Positions 1-10,534 are shown, counted from the stretch's first letter. The stretch is DNA of 33,512 nucleotides from an uncultured Pseudomonadota bacterium (GCA_903926935.1 CAIYLB010000173.1:1-33512); one strand, 5' to 3'. The notes: generated from the letters alone by a model not told the origin. A program made the numbers and translations.

Positions 1-452
<452 letters not shown>

Positions 453-527
453 TTAATTTGATTGAATATGTATCAAGCGATCACTGTAGTGATTGCTGTG
501 TTGAATGACTCAATAGATAGGTTGAAA

Positions 528-815
528 TTATTCAACAATCGCCATGATGTCTTCTTCACGCATGACTAATAATTCTTCGCCATCTACTTTGACCGTTTGG
601 CCAGCATATTTGCCGAATAATACTTTGTCGCCTACTTTAACGTCTAAAGCAATCACTTTACCGCTGTCGTCACGTTTGCCTGAACCAATGGCTTGTACAA
701 TCCCTTGGTCCGGTTTTTCTGTGGCGCTATCTGGAATCACAATGCCTGATGCCGTTGTACGCTCTTCTTCTGAACGTTTTACAATGACGCGGTCGTGTAA
801 AGGACGAATTTTCAT
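528..815 (-). CDS. groES: co-chaperonin GroES
   Basis: 95 aa [48 protein letters not shown]..., classic GroES. Confidence 0.98.
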   Translation of the reverse strand: MKIRPLHDRVIVKRSEEERTTASGIVIPDSATEKPDQGIVQAIGSGKRDDSGKVIALDVKVGDKVLFGKYAGQTVKVDGEELLVMREEDIMAIVE

Positions 816-979
816 ACGATTTCTCCAAAATTAAATCAAAAATTAAATAACTTTAAACAATTAAAATCCCCATTATCAAATGCTTGAGGATTGCTAAAAC
901 AAAACTGGTATGACAAATATAGTGCGCAGGGTCTGATTTCTAAAAGATAACTTTTAAACCATGCAGAACGAACGCGATT

Positions 980-1006
980 TTAGCACTCAAACCTACAGAG
1001 TGCTAG
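980..1006 (-). promoter_or_regulatory. CIRCE element (HrcA operator) upstream of groESL
   Basis: TTAGCACTC-N9-GAGTGCTAG; matches the consensus TTAGCACTC-N9-GAGTGCTAA with one terminal mismatch; about 165 bp upstream of the groES start. Confidence 0.92.
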
Positions 1007-1115
1007 ATAGTGTGCTAGTTATTGGGGTAGGCGGCTATATTTCAAGATTAAATCTAGAAATATTTTCATAAAAACCTTATGCTAGAAATTGTATTCAATG
1101 TATAAAGATAAGTCT

Positions 1116-1676
1116 ATGGCGCAAAACGAATCCGCAATTGAACAAATTAACCTTGGCTTTAATGAGCATGAGGATAGGCTGTTATTAAAAGTCGGCCTTG
1201 CTGATAAAACTGAAATTGCAGTCTGGGTCACACGGCGAGTATGCAAGTTAATGTATGCGGTGCTACAAACCGCCAGTCATACTTTGCTGCCTTCCTCGAT
1301 GCAGTTTGCTGCACCAACCATCAGCACGCCAGATGGTAAAAACCAAGCGATTGAAAGTTTTCTGCATGAGGTTGCTACACAGCAAAAAGTCGATAATCTG
1401 GATTTTAAGTCTGAGTATGTTGTTGATAGGCAGGCGAGATCAGATCAGCCAATGTTAGCGGTGCAATGCATGATAGTCACTATCGGTAATTTGCCGCCAA
1501 AATTTGAGTTGCAATGTTCTAATGGTCAATCCGTTAAAATGGCGCTGACCAGCGAGCTTGTACATGCACTTTCCAGCATGATGCAACTAGCAACGCGTGA
1601 AGCTGGCTGGGATCTATTAATGGCTATTGATGCCAAGCAACTAAACATTATTTCCGCAACGCAAACGTTGCACTAA
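1116..1676 (+). CDS. conserved hypothetical protein
   Basis: Long ORF (1089..1676); the ATG at 1116 (MAQNESAIEQINLGFNEHEDRLLLKVGLADKTEIAVWVTRRVCKLM...) is a plausible start; no domain confidently recognised. Confidence 0.75.
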   Translation: MAQNESAIEQINLGFNEHEDRLLLKVGLADKTEIAVWVTRRVCKLMYAVLQTASHTLLPSSMQFAAPTISTPDGKNQAIESFLHEVATQQKVDNLDFKSEYVVDRQARSDQPMLAVQCMIVTIGNLPPKFELQCSNGQSVKMALTSELVHALSSMMQLATREAGWDLLMAIDAKQLNIISATQTLH

Positions 1677-1692
1677 GTGGATATTTAAAATC

Positions 1693-2763
1693 GTGCAATA
1701 TCGTCAATTGGGTGGTTCAGATTTAAACGTTTCAGCAATATGCCTAGGCACCATGACCTATGGCGACCAAAATACCGAGGCTGAGGCGCATGAGCAGCTT
1801 GACTATGCGCTAGCGCAAGGCATTAACTATATAGACACGGCGGAAATGTACCCGGTGCCGCCTAAAGCTGAAACCTGTACTCGTACTGAAACCATTATAG
1901 GGAGCTGGCTTAAAAATCAGCAGCGCGATAAGATTATTCTCGCGAGCAAAGTCGCAGGGCCACGTCGAGCGATGAGCTGGATCCGTGAAGGGCCGGCGTC
2001 TTTAGATCGGACTAATATTCGCTCGGCGATAGAGGGTTCACTTAAGCGCTTGCAAACAGATTACCTTGATGTTTACCAAATACACTGGCCAGAACGTAAT
2101 GTGCCTATGTTCGGGCAATATCAATTTGATCCAGCAGGTGAATTTCAATCCGGTATATTCAACGATGGCGATGAAAAAACTTGGGTCACTATCCACCAGC
2201 AACTTGAAACTTTGGCTGAACTTGTCGCAGAGGGTAAAGTACGCTATATCGGATTATCCAACGAGCAGCCTTGGGGCGTGATGGAGTTTTTACGCGTCGC
2301 TAAAGAATACAATCTGCCTAGAATTGCCAGCTTGCAAAACGGCTATAGCTTGCTCAATCGAATTGCAGAATTTGGATTGTCTGAAATAACCTACCGTGAA
2401 AAAGTAGGATTTTTAGCGTATTCACCGCTAGCATTTGGCCACTTAACCGCTAAATATATTGATAAGCCAGACACCCAAGGCCGCGCAAACTTGTTTACTG
2501 GTTATGCACAGCGGTACACCAAACATAATGTGATGCCGGCCAGTGCGGCGTATGCGGCATTGGCACGTCAACATGGTTTAACGCCAACACAATTGGCGTT
2601 GTCATTTGTTTATCATCGTTGGTTTGTCACCAGTACTATTATTGGTGCTACCAACATGGCGCAGCTATCAGAAAATATTGCTGCTTGGAATGTGAAGTTA
2701 TCCGTAGAAGTCATGCAAGAAATTGAACGCCTGCACTTGATAATGATGAATCCTGCGCCTTAG
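1693..2763 (+). CDS. tas: aldo/keto reductase, Tas-like
   Basis: GTG start; MQYRQLGGSDLNVSAICLGTMTYGDQNTEAEAHEQLDYALAQGINYIDTAEMYPVPPKAET, AKR family signature as in E. coli Tas. Confidence 0.92.
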   Translation: MQYRQLGGSDLNVSAICLGTMTYGDQNTEAEAHEQLDYALAQGINYIDTAEMYPVPPKAETCTRTETIIGSWLKNQQRDKIILASKVAGPRRAMSWIREGPASLDRTNIRSAIEGSLKRLQTDYLDVYQIHWPERNVPMFGQYQFDPAGEFQSGIFNDGDEKTWVTIHQQLETLAELVAEGKVRYIGLSNEQPWGVMEFLRVAKEYNLPRIASLQNGYSLLNRIAEFGLSEITYREKVGFLAYSPLAFGHLTAKYIDKPDTQGRANLFTGYAQRYTKHNVMPASAAYAALARQHGLTPTQLALSFVYHRWFVTSTIIGATNMAQLSENIAAWNVKLSVEVMQEIERLHLIMMNPAP

Positions 2764-2817
2764 CTTATAATGTAGTCAGAATTTATTGAACATCTCACTA
2801 TTATTAAGAAAGCTACA

Positions 2818-3159
2818 ATGAGCAATTTACCAAAGTGTCCCTTATGCAGTTCTGAATTCACCTACGAAGATGGTGATATGTATGTTTGTCCTGAATGCGC
2901 GCATGAGTGGGGCAAGGATGGCGCTGCTGAAAATTCAGACGAAACACGTGTCATTAAAGATTCTAACGGTAACATTCTGCAAGATGGCGACACCATAACT
3001 GTGATTAAAGATCTGAAAGTTAAAGGCTCATCATTGGTGGTTAAGGTCGGTACAAAAGTTAAAAATATTCGCTTAGTAGACGGCGATCATGATATTGACT
3101 GCAAAATTGATGGCATAGGTGCGATGAAGCTGAAGTCTGAATTTGTAAAGAAAGTATAG
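2818..3159 (+). CDS. yjdM: zinc-ribbon protein of the YjdM/PhnA family
   Basis: 113 aa [31 protein letters not shown]...[20 protein letters not shown]...[22 protein letters not shown]; two CxxC motifs and the YjdM C-terminal domain. Confidence 0.93.
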   Translation: MSNLPKCPLCSSEFTYEDGDMYVCPECAHEWGKDGAAENSDETRVIKDSNGNILQDGDTITVIKDLKVKGSSLVVKVGTKVKNIRLVDGDHDIDCKIDGIGAMKLKSEFVKKV

Positions 3160-3176
3160 AAGCTAACATCCACAGT

Positions 3177-3216
3177 AAAAAACCTCAGCTACGAAGCTCG
3201 TAGCTGAGGTTTTTTA
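3177..3216 (+). terminator. rho-independent (probably bidirectional) terminator
   Basis: Perfect 14-bp stem AACCTCAGCTACGA-AGC-TCGTAGCTGAGGTT flanked by A-run and T-run, between convergent genes. Confidence 0.93.
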
Positions 3217-3242
3217 TTTTTAGCTTAGTCGAAACAGCCTAC

Positions 3243-5198
3243 TTATTTTTTTGCATGAAACATCACGGTCTGCGGTGGACCCATCTTAATGACCGGTTTA
3301 CGAATGCTGCCCATCACATGCATTTCACAAGGTTTGCAATCAAATTTAAGGGTAAATCTATCGTTACCGTTAATCAGTGTCATCGGTTCGGCGGTTACTG
3401 TGCCTTGCACACCAATCACACCCTTGGCTTCTTTTGGACACATGCCGTGGCTAAAACGCAGGCAATGCTTGGTAATCATTAGCGGCACTTCGCCTAATTC
3501 TTTATTGGCTTCGTAGGCGGAGGCGATCAGTTTTACACCGTGTTTTTCATAAAAATGCCGCGCTTTTTGGTTATACACATTGGCCAAATAACTTAAAGTA
3601 TCTTCCGGAAAAATGGCCGGTGGCACTGCGGGTGGTTTGGGTTGTGGGCGCTGATAGCCAGTTTTGCGTACTTGTTCTAATTGCTCAATAGCTTCGCGAC
3701 GTAAATTATTGACCACAGAAGCCGGCACAAACCAAGCTTGCGTAGTCTGCAAATAAATTTCATTTGCCGCAAAGTTAGTATTGCCGAGCTTGCTTAAATT
3801 CTCACGCAAGCTGGCTTCAGCTTTTGCAATATTGTCCGCTAATTGCTTTTCTGCCACACAGTTTACCGTTGCGCTAAAGCCAACATCGTCAGTCACACTT
3901 AGCGCAAAACCATCGCTAGTTTCAGCAAAAATCATTTGCAATTGAATATTGCGTTGTGCGGAATCTTTTTCCAACAAACGCATAAACGCGTGGTCGCGGT
4001 TGCGATACACTTGCATGTTATTTCTAATATCGACCGGCATTTCATTGGGGAATAGCTTTTTGCCGTCAACGGTATTGATGCGCAAGCCGACTAATTCTTT
4101 ATGTACATCAAAAAAGCATACGCCGTCGCCATTGTGTAGTTGCACGTCTGATTCAACTTCAAAAAAGTCTTTGCCTACTTTTGATACTAATCCCAATGCT
4201 TCGCCAGAAAACTTAGGGGTATCGAATGCGCCAATATCGCCTTGGCGACCATTGACAAAATAATCTGTGGCGCTGCGGTTAAAGGTTTTTTCAGGTCGTG
4301 GGCTGAAGGTGTAAGTGCTAATGCCAGAAGACGATTTTGCTAACTCAGGTGATTCGTGCAGAATTTCATCTAGCAATTGGCGATAATGTGCGGTGGCATT
4401 TTTGACGTAAGGTAAATCTTTGTAACGACCTTCAATCTTAAATGAGCTCACGCCCGCAGCAATCAAGGCGCGCAGGTTGGCGCTTTGGTCGTTATCTTTC
4501 ATGGATAAAAAGTGTTTATCTTTACCGATGATGCGGCCTTTTGAATCTTCCAGCGTAAATGGCAGCCGACATTCTTGCGAACATTCGCCTCGATTTGCAC
4601 TGCGGCCTGTATGCGCGTGACTGATAAAACATTGACCGCTAAATGCCACGCATAATGCGCCGTGAACAAAAAACTCTAGATTACACTCAGTGGCGGCAGC
4701 AATTTTTTGTATGGTATGCAAGTCTAATTCACGCGCCAGCACCATTTGTGAAAAGCCGACTTGGTCTAAAAATACCGCTTTTTCTACAGTGCGAATATCA
4801 GTTTGCGTGCTGGCATGTAGCTGAATCGGCGGTAAATCCATTTGCAGCAAGCCCATGTCTTGCACAATTAGCGCATCTACTTCGGCTTCGTAAAGCTGAT
4901 GGACTAGCTTGCGCGCGCCCTCAAGCTCGTTATCATGAAAAATTGTATTCAGCGCCACAAAGACTTCAGCATGGTAGCGGTGCGCATGTTTGACTAAACG
5001 CACAATATCTTTTAACGTATTAGGCGCTTTAGCGCGAGCGCCAAATGCAGGCCCGCCAATATACACGGCATCTGCACCATGGTTAATCGCTTCAATGCCA
5101 AAATCTGCATTTTTAGCAGGGGCGAGAAGTTCCAGATGACGGCGGGTTTTTAGCATGTTAAAACGATAATAATCAATAGGATGCGGACTATAGCACAA
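3243..5198 (-). CDS. rlhA: U32 family peptidase, RlhA-type (23S rRNA 5-hydroxycytidine synthase-like)
   Basis: HLELLAPAKNADFGIEAINHGADAVYIGGPAFGARAKAPNTLKDIVRLVKHAHRYHAEVFVALNTIFHD...HGALCVAFSGQCFISHAHTGRSANRGECSQECRLPF; closely resembles E. coli RlhA/YdcP as recalled. The true start is likely the internal ATG giving MLKTRRHLELL. Confidence 0.9.
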   Translation of the reverse strand: MCYSPHPIDYYRFNMLKTRRHLELLAPAKNADFGIEAINHGADAVYIGGPAFGARAKAPNTLKDIVRLVKHAHRYHAEVFVALNTIFHDNELEGARKLVHQLYEAEVDALIVQDMGLLQMDLPPIQLHASTQTDIRTVEKAVFLDQVGFSQMVLARELDLHTIQKIAAATECNLEFFVHGALCVAFSGQCFISHAHTGRSANRGECSQECRLPFTLEDSKGRIIGKDKHFLSMKDNDQSANLRALIAAGVSSFKIEGRYKDLPYVKNATAHYRQLLDEILHESPELAKSSSGISTYTFSPRPEKTFNRSATDYFVNGRQGDIGAFDTPKFSGEALGLVSKVGKDFFEVESDVQLHNGDGVCFFDVHKELVGLRINTVDGKKLFPNEMPVDIRNNMQVYRNRDHAFMRLLEKDSAQRNIQLQMIFAETSDGFALSVTDDVGFSATVNCVAEKQLADNIAKAEASLRENLSKLGNTNFAANEIYLQTTQAWFVPASVVNNLRREAIEQLEQVRKTGYQRPQPKPPAVPPAIFPEDTLSYLANVYNQKARHFYEKHGVKLIASAYEANKELGEVPLMITKHCLRFSHGMCPKEAKGVIGVQGTVTAEPMTLINGNDRFTLKFDCKPCEMHVMGSIRKPVIKMGPPQTVMFHAKK

Positions 5199-5223
5199 AA
5201 TGCATTGACACGATATTTTTGGG

Positions 5224-5241
5224 GTGTTACTTTGGTAACAC
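5224..5241 (+). promoter_or_regulatory. candidate TA autoregulatory operator
   Basis: Perfect inverted repeat GTGTTAC-TTTG-GTAACAC about 26 bp upstream of the antitoxin ATG (5267). Confidence 0.6.
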
Positions 5242-5266
5242 TTTGTTGAGTTAAGGAGTGAAAGTG

Positions 5267-5548
5267 ATGGCTACTACCAGCTTGAAATTACCCAGCAGTT
5301 TAAAAGAGCGTATTGCAAAATTAGCGGGTGACACAGGTAAAACAGCGCATGCATTTATGGTGGAGGCGATAGTCGAGCAAACTGAGCGTATTGAACAAGA
5401 TCGTGCTTTTATGGCGCGTGCGGAGGCATCGCTGAAACATTATCAAGAAACAGACATTGCTTACGATGTCGATGAAGTAAATGCCTATTTACGCGCCAAA
5501 ATTCAAGGCATAGGTCTGTCCAAACCACAGCCAATAAAACGCAATTAA
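5267..5548 (+). CDS. ribbon-helix-helix (CopG/ParD-like) antitoxin
   Basis: ATTSLKLPSSLKERIAKLAGDTGKTAHAFMVEAIVEQTER is an RHH pattern; AAGGAG SD upstream of ATG 5267; followed 3 bp later by a RelE/ParE-like ORF. Confidence 0.85.
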   Translation: MATTSLKLPSSLKERIAKLAGDTGKTAHAFMVEAIVEQTERIEQDRAFMARAEASLKHYQETDIAYDVDEVNAYLRAKIQGIGLSKPQPIKRN

Positions 5549-5551
5549 ACA

Positions 5552-5845
5552 ATGACAAAGTTAGAATACTCAAGCGCTGCAATGGAAGATATTGAGCGTT
5601 TAGTTAATTTTTTAATGGACGTGGATTTGGCCGCAGCACTGAATACGTTTGATATTATTAACGATGGGCTTCAGCTTTTAAAGCGTCACCCAGCGGTAGG
5701 CAGGGTGGTCATTGCCGGCGGTAGCCGTGAATTAGTGATTTCTCGCGGTAACACTGGCTACGTTGCCGTTTATGCCTTTGATAAGTTAACCAATGTTGTC
5801 GTAGTATTGGCGATTAAGCATCAGCGTGAAGATGCGTTTCATTGA
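5552..5845 (+). CDS. RelE/ParE-family toxin
   Basis: MTKLEYSSAAMEDIERLVNFLMDVDLAAALNTFDIINDGLQLLKRHPAVGRVV...RELVISRGNTGYVAVYAFDKLTNVVVVLAIKHQRE; ParE/RelE fold pattern. Confidence 0.87.
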   Translation: MTKLEYSSAAMEDIERLVNFLMDVDLAAALNTFDIINDGLQLLKRHPAVGRVVIAGGSRELVISRGNTGYVAVYAFDKLTNVVVVLAIKHQREDAFH

Positions 5846-5882
5846 TAATGAGTACAATTTTTAGAAAATTTAAAAGTGCAAC

Positions 5883-7190
5883 ATGAATCTTAACCAAACC
5901 CTACTAAATCGCAGTCTAAAATCTGTTTGGCATCCATGCACACAGATGAAACAGCATGAAACTTACCCACTTATCCCTATTAAACGTGGCGATGGCGTTT
6001 GGCTTTATGACGCAGAAGGCACGCGTTATTTAGACGCAGTAAGTTCTTGGTGGGTGAATTTATTTGGGCATAATAATCCGCGCATTAAAGATGCGATTAA
6101 GTTGCAACTCGACACTTTAGAACATGTGATGTTGGCGGGCTTTACCCACGAACCTGTGGTCGAATTATCCGAAAAGCTAGGCAAGCTCACTGGTTTAGGC
6201 CATGCTTTTTACGCCAGTGACGGTGCCAGCGCGACTGAAATTGCCTTGAAGATGAGCTTTCATTATTGGCGTAATAGCGGTAAACCGCATAAAACCAAAT
6301 TTATCAGCTTGCAAAACAGTTATCACGGCGAAACTTTAGGTGCTTTGGGCGTTACCGATGTAGCTATTTTTAAAGATACCTATGCGCCGCTATTAATGCA
6401 ATCAGCCCAAATGCCTAGCCCGGATTTTAGGTTGAGCGAGGCTAGTGAGAGCGCAGAGGCTTTTGCCTTGCGCTGTGCCGATGCGTTAGCACTATATGTG
6501 AGTGAGCATCATGCAACATTGGCGGCATTTATTGTTGAGCCGCTTATTCAATGTGCGGCCGGTATGGGCATGTATCACCCGGCATATTTGTGCCGTGCGC
6601 GTGAAATTTGCAGCCAGTATGATGTGCATTTAATTGCCGATGAAATCGCCGTTGGCTTTGGTAGAACCGGCAGTATGTTTGCTTGTGAGCAGGCTGGTAT
6701 CACACCTGATTTTATTTGTTTATCGAAAGGCATTACTGGTGGCTATTTGCCTTTATCTGCCGTGCTGACTACCGATAAAGTGTACCAAGCTTTTTATGAT
6801 GACAGCACACTAAAAGGCTTTTTGCATAGCCATAGTTACACGGGCAATCCGTTGGCTTGCAGTGCGGCATTGGCGACCTTGGCAATATTTGAGGCAGACA
6901 ATGTGATTGAGAGCAATCAAGCTAAATCTGCCTATTTAGGCAGCCAGATGCGAGCGCTTGCTAACCTGCCTATTGAACATGTACGGCAGCAAGGAATGAT
7001 TTTGGCGTTTGATGTAAAAAGCAAAAATGCTAAATTTTCTCGAGATTGTTACTCCGCGGCGCTGAAGCAGGGCTTGCTGTTACGGCCAATTGGTAACACG
7101 GTTTATTTTATGCCGCCGTACACAATTACTGAGCCGGAAATGGATTTAATGATGCAGGCAACGCTGTTAGCTATTCAAAATTCTTTATGA
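5883..7190 (+). CDS. bioA: adenosylmethionine-8-amino-7-oxononanoate aminotransferase
   Basis: SVWHPCTQMKQHETYPLIPIKRGDGVWLYDAEGTRYLDAVSSWWVNLFGHNNPRIKDAI; BioA signature with class-III aminotransferase Lys motif (CLSKGITGGYLPLSAVLTT). Confidence 0.95.
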   Translation: MNLNQTLLNRSLKSVWHPCTQMKQHETYPLIPIKRGDGVWLYDAEGTRYLDAVSSWWVNLFGHNNPRIKDAIKLQLDTLEHVMLAGFTHEPVVELSEKLGKLTGLGHAFYASDGASATEIALKMSFHYWRNSGKPHKTKFISLQNSYHGETLGALGVTDVAIFKDTYAPLLMQSAQMPSPDFRLSEASESAEAFALRCADALALYVSEHHATLAAFIVEPLIQCAAGMGMYHPAYLCRAREICSQYDVHLIADEIAVGFGRTGSMFACEQAGITPDFICLSKGITGGYLPLSAVLTTDKVYQAFYDDSTLKGFLHSHSYTGNPLACSAALATLAIFEADNVIESNQAKSAYLGSQMRALANLPIEHVRQQGMILAFDVKSKNAKFSRDCYSAALKQGLLLRPIGNTVYFMPPYTITEPEMDLMMQATLLAIQNSL

Positions 7191-8689
7191 AAAAGATATT
7201 CACTGCCTTAGTTTTTATTTCAGTCAGTTTATCGGCTTATGCTGAACTACCAAGCACGGTCGCAGAAGCGCTAAAAAAAGCCGGCATTCCGCAAGAGAGC
7301 GTGGCTGTGGTTGTGCGTTCTGCAGATGGTGCGCACACAAGCCTTACACATAATGCCGCGAGTAGTCTGAACCCAGCCTCGGTAATGAAGTTGCTTACTA
7401 CCAATGCCGCGCTAGATTTACTCACGCCGGCCTATCGTTGGAAAACTGAGATTTACCAAAATGGCGTTGTGAATAATGGTGTGTTAACTGGTGATTTAAT
7501 TATTAAAGCCTATGGCGACCCAAGTTTTAAAGCGCAGGAGTTTTGGCGTTTGTTGATGACTTTACAGCAAGCCGGCATTAGAGAAATTAATGGTAATTTA
7601 TTGATAGATAAAAGTTACTTTACCTATGATATGGTAAAGAATATTGCGAATAAAAACACCTTTGACAATGAGCCTTGGCGTGCCTATAACGCTATGCCGA
7701 GTGCCTTTTTGGTGAATGGCAGAAATACCAGTTTTAAATTTGTTGCTGATGCCGGCGATGTGGCTAATAATCGCGTGCGTATCGAACCAGACTTTGTGCT
7801 GCCAGAATTGCAAATCATTAATAATCTTCAACTGATGCCGGGCGCATGTGGCGATTGGCGCAACCTTTTGACTTATAGCATTAATGCCCAAGAAGCTGGT
7901 TTGAATGAGCGCGAGGCTAAAGAAGGCGGCACACAAATTTCTGAAAAAATGAGCAGTGCTATCGCCACATTTAACGGTAGTTTTTCGCCGGATTGTGGTG
8001 AGCGATATTTAGAGTTAAGTGTGTTCGATGATGAGCAATATGCGTTTTATACGTTTAAAAAGCTTTGGCTTGAATTAGGCGGCAAGTTTTCTGGTCAGCT
8101 AAAAATACAAGAAAAACCTGATCGCGCAGTAAAAGTGCTTGAGCAGTTATCCGAGCCGTTAGCTTACGTGGTGCGTGATATTAATAAGTGGAGTAATAAT
8201 CTAATGGCGCGACAATTGCTGTTGACGATTGCCGCTGAGAAAACATCATTGCCTGCCACTGAAATAAATGGCGCTATGGCGATTAAAGCGTGGCTTGCCG
8301 GTAAATCTTTTGATGGAAAAAGTTTAAACTTTGATGACTTAGTCATTGAAAACGGCTCAGGATTATCGCGTAAAGAACGCATCAGCGCAGAACATTTATC
8401 GCAAATGTTAGTGAGTGCCTACAATAGCCCAGTGATGCCAGAATTCATGAGTTCGCTACCGATATTATCGCTAGATGGTACGATGAAGAAACGCCTTAAA
8501 GATAGTCCGGTGAGCGCACGCGCACATCTAAAAACGGGTTCTTTAGATGGCGTAAGTTCAGTTGCTGGCTATGTGCTGGATAAGCAAAACAAACGACAAG
8601 TGCTGGTGATGATGGTTAATGATGTAAAAGCTGGCGCCAGCAAAGCTGCTCAAGATGCTTTAATTGAGTGGGTTTATTCTCACCCATAA
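7187..8689 (+). CDS. dacB: D-alanyl-D-alanine carboxypeptidase/endopeptidase (PBP4 family)
   Basis: Signal peptide, SLNPASVMKLLTT (SxxK), ENGSGLSRKERIS (SxN-like) and LKTGSLDGVSSVAGYV (KTG) motifs; overlaps bioA stop by ATGA. Confidence 0.95.
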   Translation: MKKIFTALVFISVSLSAYAELPSTVAEALKKAGIPQESVAVVVRSADGAHTSLTHNAASSLNPASVMKLLTTNAALDLLTPAYRWKTEIYQNGVVNNGVLTGDLIIKAYGDPSFKAQEFWRLLMTLQQAGIREINGNLLIDKSYFTYDMVKNIANKNTFDNEPWRAYNAMPSAFLVNGRNTSFKFVADAGDVANNRVRIEPDFVLPELQIINNLQLMPGACGDWRNLLTYSINAQEAGLNEREAKEGGTQISEKMSSAIATFNGSFSPDCGERYLELSVFDDEQYAFYTFKKLWLELGGKFSGQLKIQEKPDRAVKVLEQLSEPLAYVVRDINKWSNNLMARQLLLTIAAEKTSLPATEINGAMAIKAWLAGKSFDGKSLNFDDLVIENGSGLSRKERISAEHLSQMLVSAYNSPVMPEFMSSLPILSLDGTMKKRLKDSPVSARAHLKTGSLDGVSSVAGYVLDKQNKRQVLVMMVNDVKAGASKAAQDALIEWVYSHP

Positions 8690-8818
8690 TTCAATAATAG
8701 TCAGCGTCTCGCACAACGAACTTGTCTGAGTTTGCGGTATCATATGGCCTGAAATATATTTTCGCAAAAACATTGTGTTTAAACATATTTGCCACTTTTA
8801 TTACTTAAGGTCGTTAAC

Positions 8819-9307
8819 ATGAAATTTTTTAGCCTTTTGTTAGCCTGCGCGTGTGCTGTTACGCTTAATGCTTGCAAAGCCGAATCAACTGCGTCAAAAA
8901 CGCCTAATACATCAACACCGGCAACTTCAACCAAGGAAAACACAGCAATGACCAATACAGTTACTGAATTACAAAAAATTGACACACAAGTGGGTACAGG
9001 ACGTGAGGCTGAAGCTGGCTTTAACGTGACCGTACATTACACAGGCTGGCTTTATGAAGCGGCTGCTGAAGGCCATAAAGGCAAAAAATTTGATAGCAGC
9101 TTAGACCGTAATCAACCGTTCAATTTCTTCTTAGGCGGTGGCCAAGTGATTCAAGGTTGGGATGAAGGCTTTGCAGGTATGAAAATTGGCGGCAAACGCA
9201 CCTTGGTTATTCCTTCAGAAATGGGCTATGGTGCTCGTGGTGCAGGCGGTGCAATTCCACCTAATGCAGCGCTGATTTTTGATGTTGAGCTGTTAGACGT
9301 TAAATAA
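8819..9307 (+). CDS. FKBP-type peptidyl-prolyl cis-trans isomerase, lipoprotein
   Basis: MKFFSLLLACACAVTLNAC lipobox then TELQKIDTQVGTGREAEAGFNVTVHYTGWLYE...FDSSLDRNQPFNFFLGGGQVIQGWDEGFAGMKIGGKRTLVIPSEMGYGARGAGGAIPPNAALIFDVELLDV. Confidence 0.95.
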   Translation: MKFFSLLLACACAVTLNACKAESTASKTPNTSTPATSTKENTAMTNTVTELQKIDTQVGTGREAEAGFNVTVHYTGWLYEAAAEGHKGKKFDSSLDRNQPFNFFLGGGQVIQGWDEGFAGMKIGGKRTLVIPSEMGYGARGAGGAIPPNAALIFDVELLDVK

Positions 9308-9355
9308 TTTTTTGCGGGAGCGTTTATTGCGCTCTCGTATTAGAAAGAGATTAAT

Positions 9356-9793
9356 ATGCACGTTAAAGTAAAATGGATCGATGGTGTTAGCTTTGTGGGC
9401 GAATCAGAATCTGGCCATGCGGTCGTATTAGATGGTGCTCCAGAAAACGGCGGTCGCAATATTGGCATGCGCCCAATGGAAATGTTGCTGATTGGTATGG
9501 GTGGTTGTACATCATTTGATGTGGTTGCCATACTTAAAAAAGCGCGCCAGCCAATTATGGCTTGTGTTGCAGAAATCGATGCGACACGTGCCGACGAGAT
9601 TCCAAAAGTGTTCACTAAAATTCATGTACATTTTGTGGTGACTGGTGATAATTTAAACCCAGCACAAGTTGAGCGTGCGGTTAAATTGTCGGCAGAAAAA
9701 TATTGTTCAGCTTCAATTATGTTGAGCAAAAGCGTAGAGATTACGCATGATTTTGAGATTAAACCTAGTACGGTTGTAATTAGCGATGTCTGA
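9356..9793 (+). CDS. OsmC family protein
   Basis: GRNIGMRPMEMLLIGMGGCTSFDVVAILKKARQPI...AVKLSAEKYCSASIMLSKSVEITHDFEI; OsmC/Ohr redox Cys pattern. Confidence 0.93.
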   Translation: MHVKVKWIDGVSFVGESESGHAVVLDGAPENGGRNIGMRPMEMLLIGMGGCTSFDVVAILKKARQPIMACVAEIDATRADEIPKVFTKIHVHFVVTGDNLNPAQVERAVKLSAEKYCSASIMLSKSVEITHDFEIKPSTVVISDV

Positions 9794-10202
9794 TATTAAA
9801 CAGAATAAACCAACTGGCATGCTAGGCATACGCCACGTGGCTTTATTTGTGAAAGAGCTGGAAATCTGTGTGAAGTTTTATGTGGATATTATGGGCATGC
9901 AGATTGAGTGGCAACCTGACGCAGATAATGTGTATTTGACTAATCAGGGTGATGTGTTTGCGTTACATCGCGTTGATTACACGCCACAGGCACAGCAAAG
10001 ATTAGATCACATTGGCTTTGTGTTGAATTCAGCCGATGACGTCGATCATTGGTACGATTATTTTGTAAAAAATGGGGTGAGAATTACTGAAGTACCTAAA
10101 ACGCACCGTGACGGCGCGCGTGGTTTTTACTGTTTAGATGCGGTTGGCCATTTGCTAGAGTTAATTTATCACCCACCAATATCGCGCTGGCAAAAAGTTT
10201 GA
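9786..10202 (+). CDS. VOC family (glyoxalase/dioxygenase superfamily) protein
   Basis: LGIRHVALFVKELEICVKFYVDIMGMQIEWQPDADNVYLTNQGDVFALH...LDHIGFVL...ARGFYCLDAVGHLLELIYHPP; VOC fold with metal ligands. Confidence 0.92.
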   Translation: MSDIKQNKPTGMLGIRHVALFVKELEICVKFYVDIMGMQIEWQPDADNVYLTNQGDVFALHRVDYTPQAQQRLDHIGFVLNSADDVDHWYDYFVKNGVRITEVPKTHRDGARGFYCLDAVGHLLELIYHPPISRWQKV

Positions 10203-10210
10203 TCTAAAAT

Positions 10211-10534
10211 TTAAACAGCAGTCTCTGTGACTTTCATGGATAGTGCCTGCTCATCTTCTAGCAAGTCCAGCAACCTATCTACATTCGGGTGTTTGCCAGG
10301 GCAATTTTCCGCATCACCGGTATGTTCTGCAAAGAGGCTTAAACCTTCTACTGCTGCATCTAAAGAAATCTCTCCATACATACGAAACAGGTGGTAATAC
10401 ACTTTTACCGAACCGTGGCTGCCTGGTTTGTTCTCAATAACGCCTGCTGAACTGCCATCGCCATTAAATAACTCAATACGTTGCACATGCGAAGCATCGT
10501 CTAAAGTTTGTAATACGTCGCTGAATTTTTGCAT
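10211..10534 (-). CDS. DUF2322-like protein
   Basis: 107 aa; RIELFNGDGSSAGVIENKPGSHGSVKVYYHLFRMYGEISLDAAVEGLSLFAEHTGDAENCPGKHPNVDRLLDL; family assignment from memory of the motif pattern. Confidence 0.7.
   Translation of the reverse strand: MQKFSDVLQTLDDASHVQRIELFNGDGSSAGVIENKPGSHGSVKVYYHLFRMYGEISLDAAVEGLSLFAEHTGDAENCPGKHPNVDRLLDLLEDEQALSMKVTETAV

Noticed and set aside
544-834. 96-aa + strand ORF
   Set aside because: Antisense shadow of groES.
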